Source of the DNA: Paenirhizobium cremeum
Lineage (GTDB): Bacteria > Pseudomonadota > Alphaproteobacteria > Rhizobiales > Rhizobiaceae
Direction: 5' to 3'
NCBI RefSeq assembly: GCF_022884085.1
Contig: NZ_JAGGCS010000004.1
Span: 52,599 to 116,598 of the forward strand
Length of the DNA stretch: 64,000 nt
A model generated the notes under the pieces. The model saw only the letters and a program-made list of their open reading frames with translations. It ran no database searches and was not told the DNA's origin. Both the position numbers and the translations under genes were made by a program. This document shows, in pieces, positions 63,634-64,000 of this stretch. Position 1 is the first letter of the stretch, and every line of letters begins with the position of its first letter.

Positions 63634-64000
63634 TCAAAGCGCGATTGATTCGACCCTTTCCTTGAGAAGGGCCGCACTCCTGCCAAGCGCGGCATATTCG
63701 CCGACATCCAGTTCCGGAATGAGGTCAGCGATCACACCTTCCGCACCAACGATTCGGGGAACGGACAAAGCGACATCCGTCACATCCACGATATGCGGCG
63801 TGACGATCGACACCGAAAGCACGTCACGCTGATCCTGGGCGATTGCCTTGACGATGCGCGCAAGGCCGGCGCCGATGCCGTAATAGGTCGCGCCCTTGCC
63901 GTTGATGATCTTGTAGGCGGCATTGCGCACACCGTCATCGATCGACTGGCGCACATGGTCCGTCAGAGGCGAGCCGATCTGCTCGGCAAAGGATCTGAGC
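63634..64000 (-). CDS. L-lactate/malate dehydrogenase family, 3' part only
   Basis: The frame is open at the right edge, so the N-terminal NAD-binding part is outside. The visible C-terminal segment INGKGATYYGIGAGLARIV and VLSVSIVTPHIVDVTDVALS fits the C-terminal domain of L-lactate dehydrogenase (or malate dehydrogenase). It ends 128 bp from the ArsR-family start. Confidence 0.78.
   Translation of the reverse strand, partial: LRSFAEQIGSPLTDHVRQSIDDGVRNAAYKIINGKGATYYGIGAGLARIVKAIAQDQRDVLSVSIVTPHIVDVTDVALSVPRIVGAEGVIADLIPELDVGEYAALGRSAALLKERVESIAL

Overview
The window is chromosomal DNA of an alphaproteobacterium, almost certainly a member of the Rhizobiaceae (Rhizobium/Agrobacterium/Sinorhizobium relatives). 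The evidence is GC-rich coding sequence, many GTG and TTG starts, and lineage-typical genes: the aerobic cobaltochelatase pair cobS-cobT, a C4-type 5-aminolevulinate synthase (hemA), cpdR, and an EcfG-type general-stress sigma factor. The genus cannot be fixed from the sequence alone. No phage, insertion sequence, CRISPR array or rRNA operon was seen. One tRNA (Arg, anticodon CCT) is present. Both window edges cut genes: tlpA on the left and an L-lactate/malate dehydrogenase family gene on the right.

Layout. 0-10 kb: tlpA end, an acyltransferase, a YdcF-like protein, ftsX-ftsE, hpt, cpdR, a ChaC-like cyclotransferase, then the amino-acid pair hisC-tyrC with an attenuator-like leader and a methyltransferase. 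10-20 kb: gloB-cupin, membrane proteins, rpmB with a clear promoter and terminator, a queuosine-precursor transporter, cobS-cobT, a J-domain protein. 20-30 kb: bolA, aroK-aroB with a CorC-like protein lacking its membrane domain, xerD, accA, an L,D-transpeptidase lipoprotein, tusA, a His-rich CobW GTPase and a D,D-carboxypeptidase. 30-35 kb: a compact accessory stress locus (NepR-like gene, divergent EcfG-like sigma factor, YciF/DUF892 protein, P1B ATPase). Three sites with the general-stress promoter pattern lie in front of nepR-like, ecfG-like and yciF.

35-43 kb: dxr, a serine hydrolase, hemA with an FNR/FixK box, and a form II coxS-coxL-coxM operon (CODH-like molybdenum hydroxylase). The operon has a hairpin over the coxS ribosome-binding site and a strong terminator after coxM. 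43-51 kb: a glycine-zipper lipoprotein, tamA-tamB, and a divergent Lrp regulator/arginase pair. 51-56 kb: an AT-rich spacer with a long imperfect palindrome, then two paralogous soluble PAS-PAS chemoreceptors flanking cheW. 56-64 kb: LysR regulator plus fdsG-fdsB-fdsA-fdhD-fdsD (NAD-dependent molybdenum formate dehydrogenase), an ArsR-family regulator with BigR/SqrR-like cysteine spacing, and the cut dehydrogenase.

Most of the window is ordinary core genome. The most unusual parts are the EcfG/NepR stress locus, several RNA-structure candidates (upstream of hisC, coxS, the VUT transporter and ftsE), and protein-level oddities in the CorC-like protein, the P1B ATPase and Dxr. All calls come from reading the sequence and motif knowledge; no database search was run.
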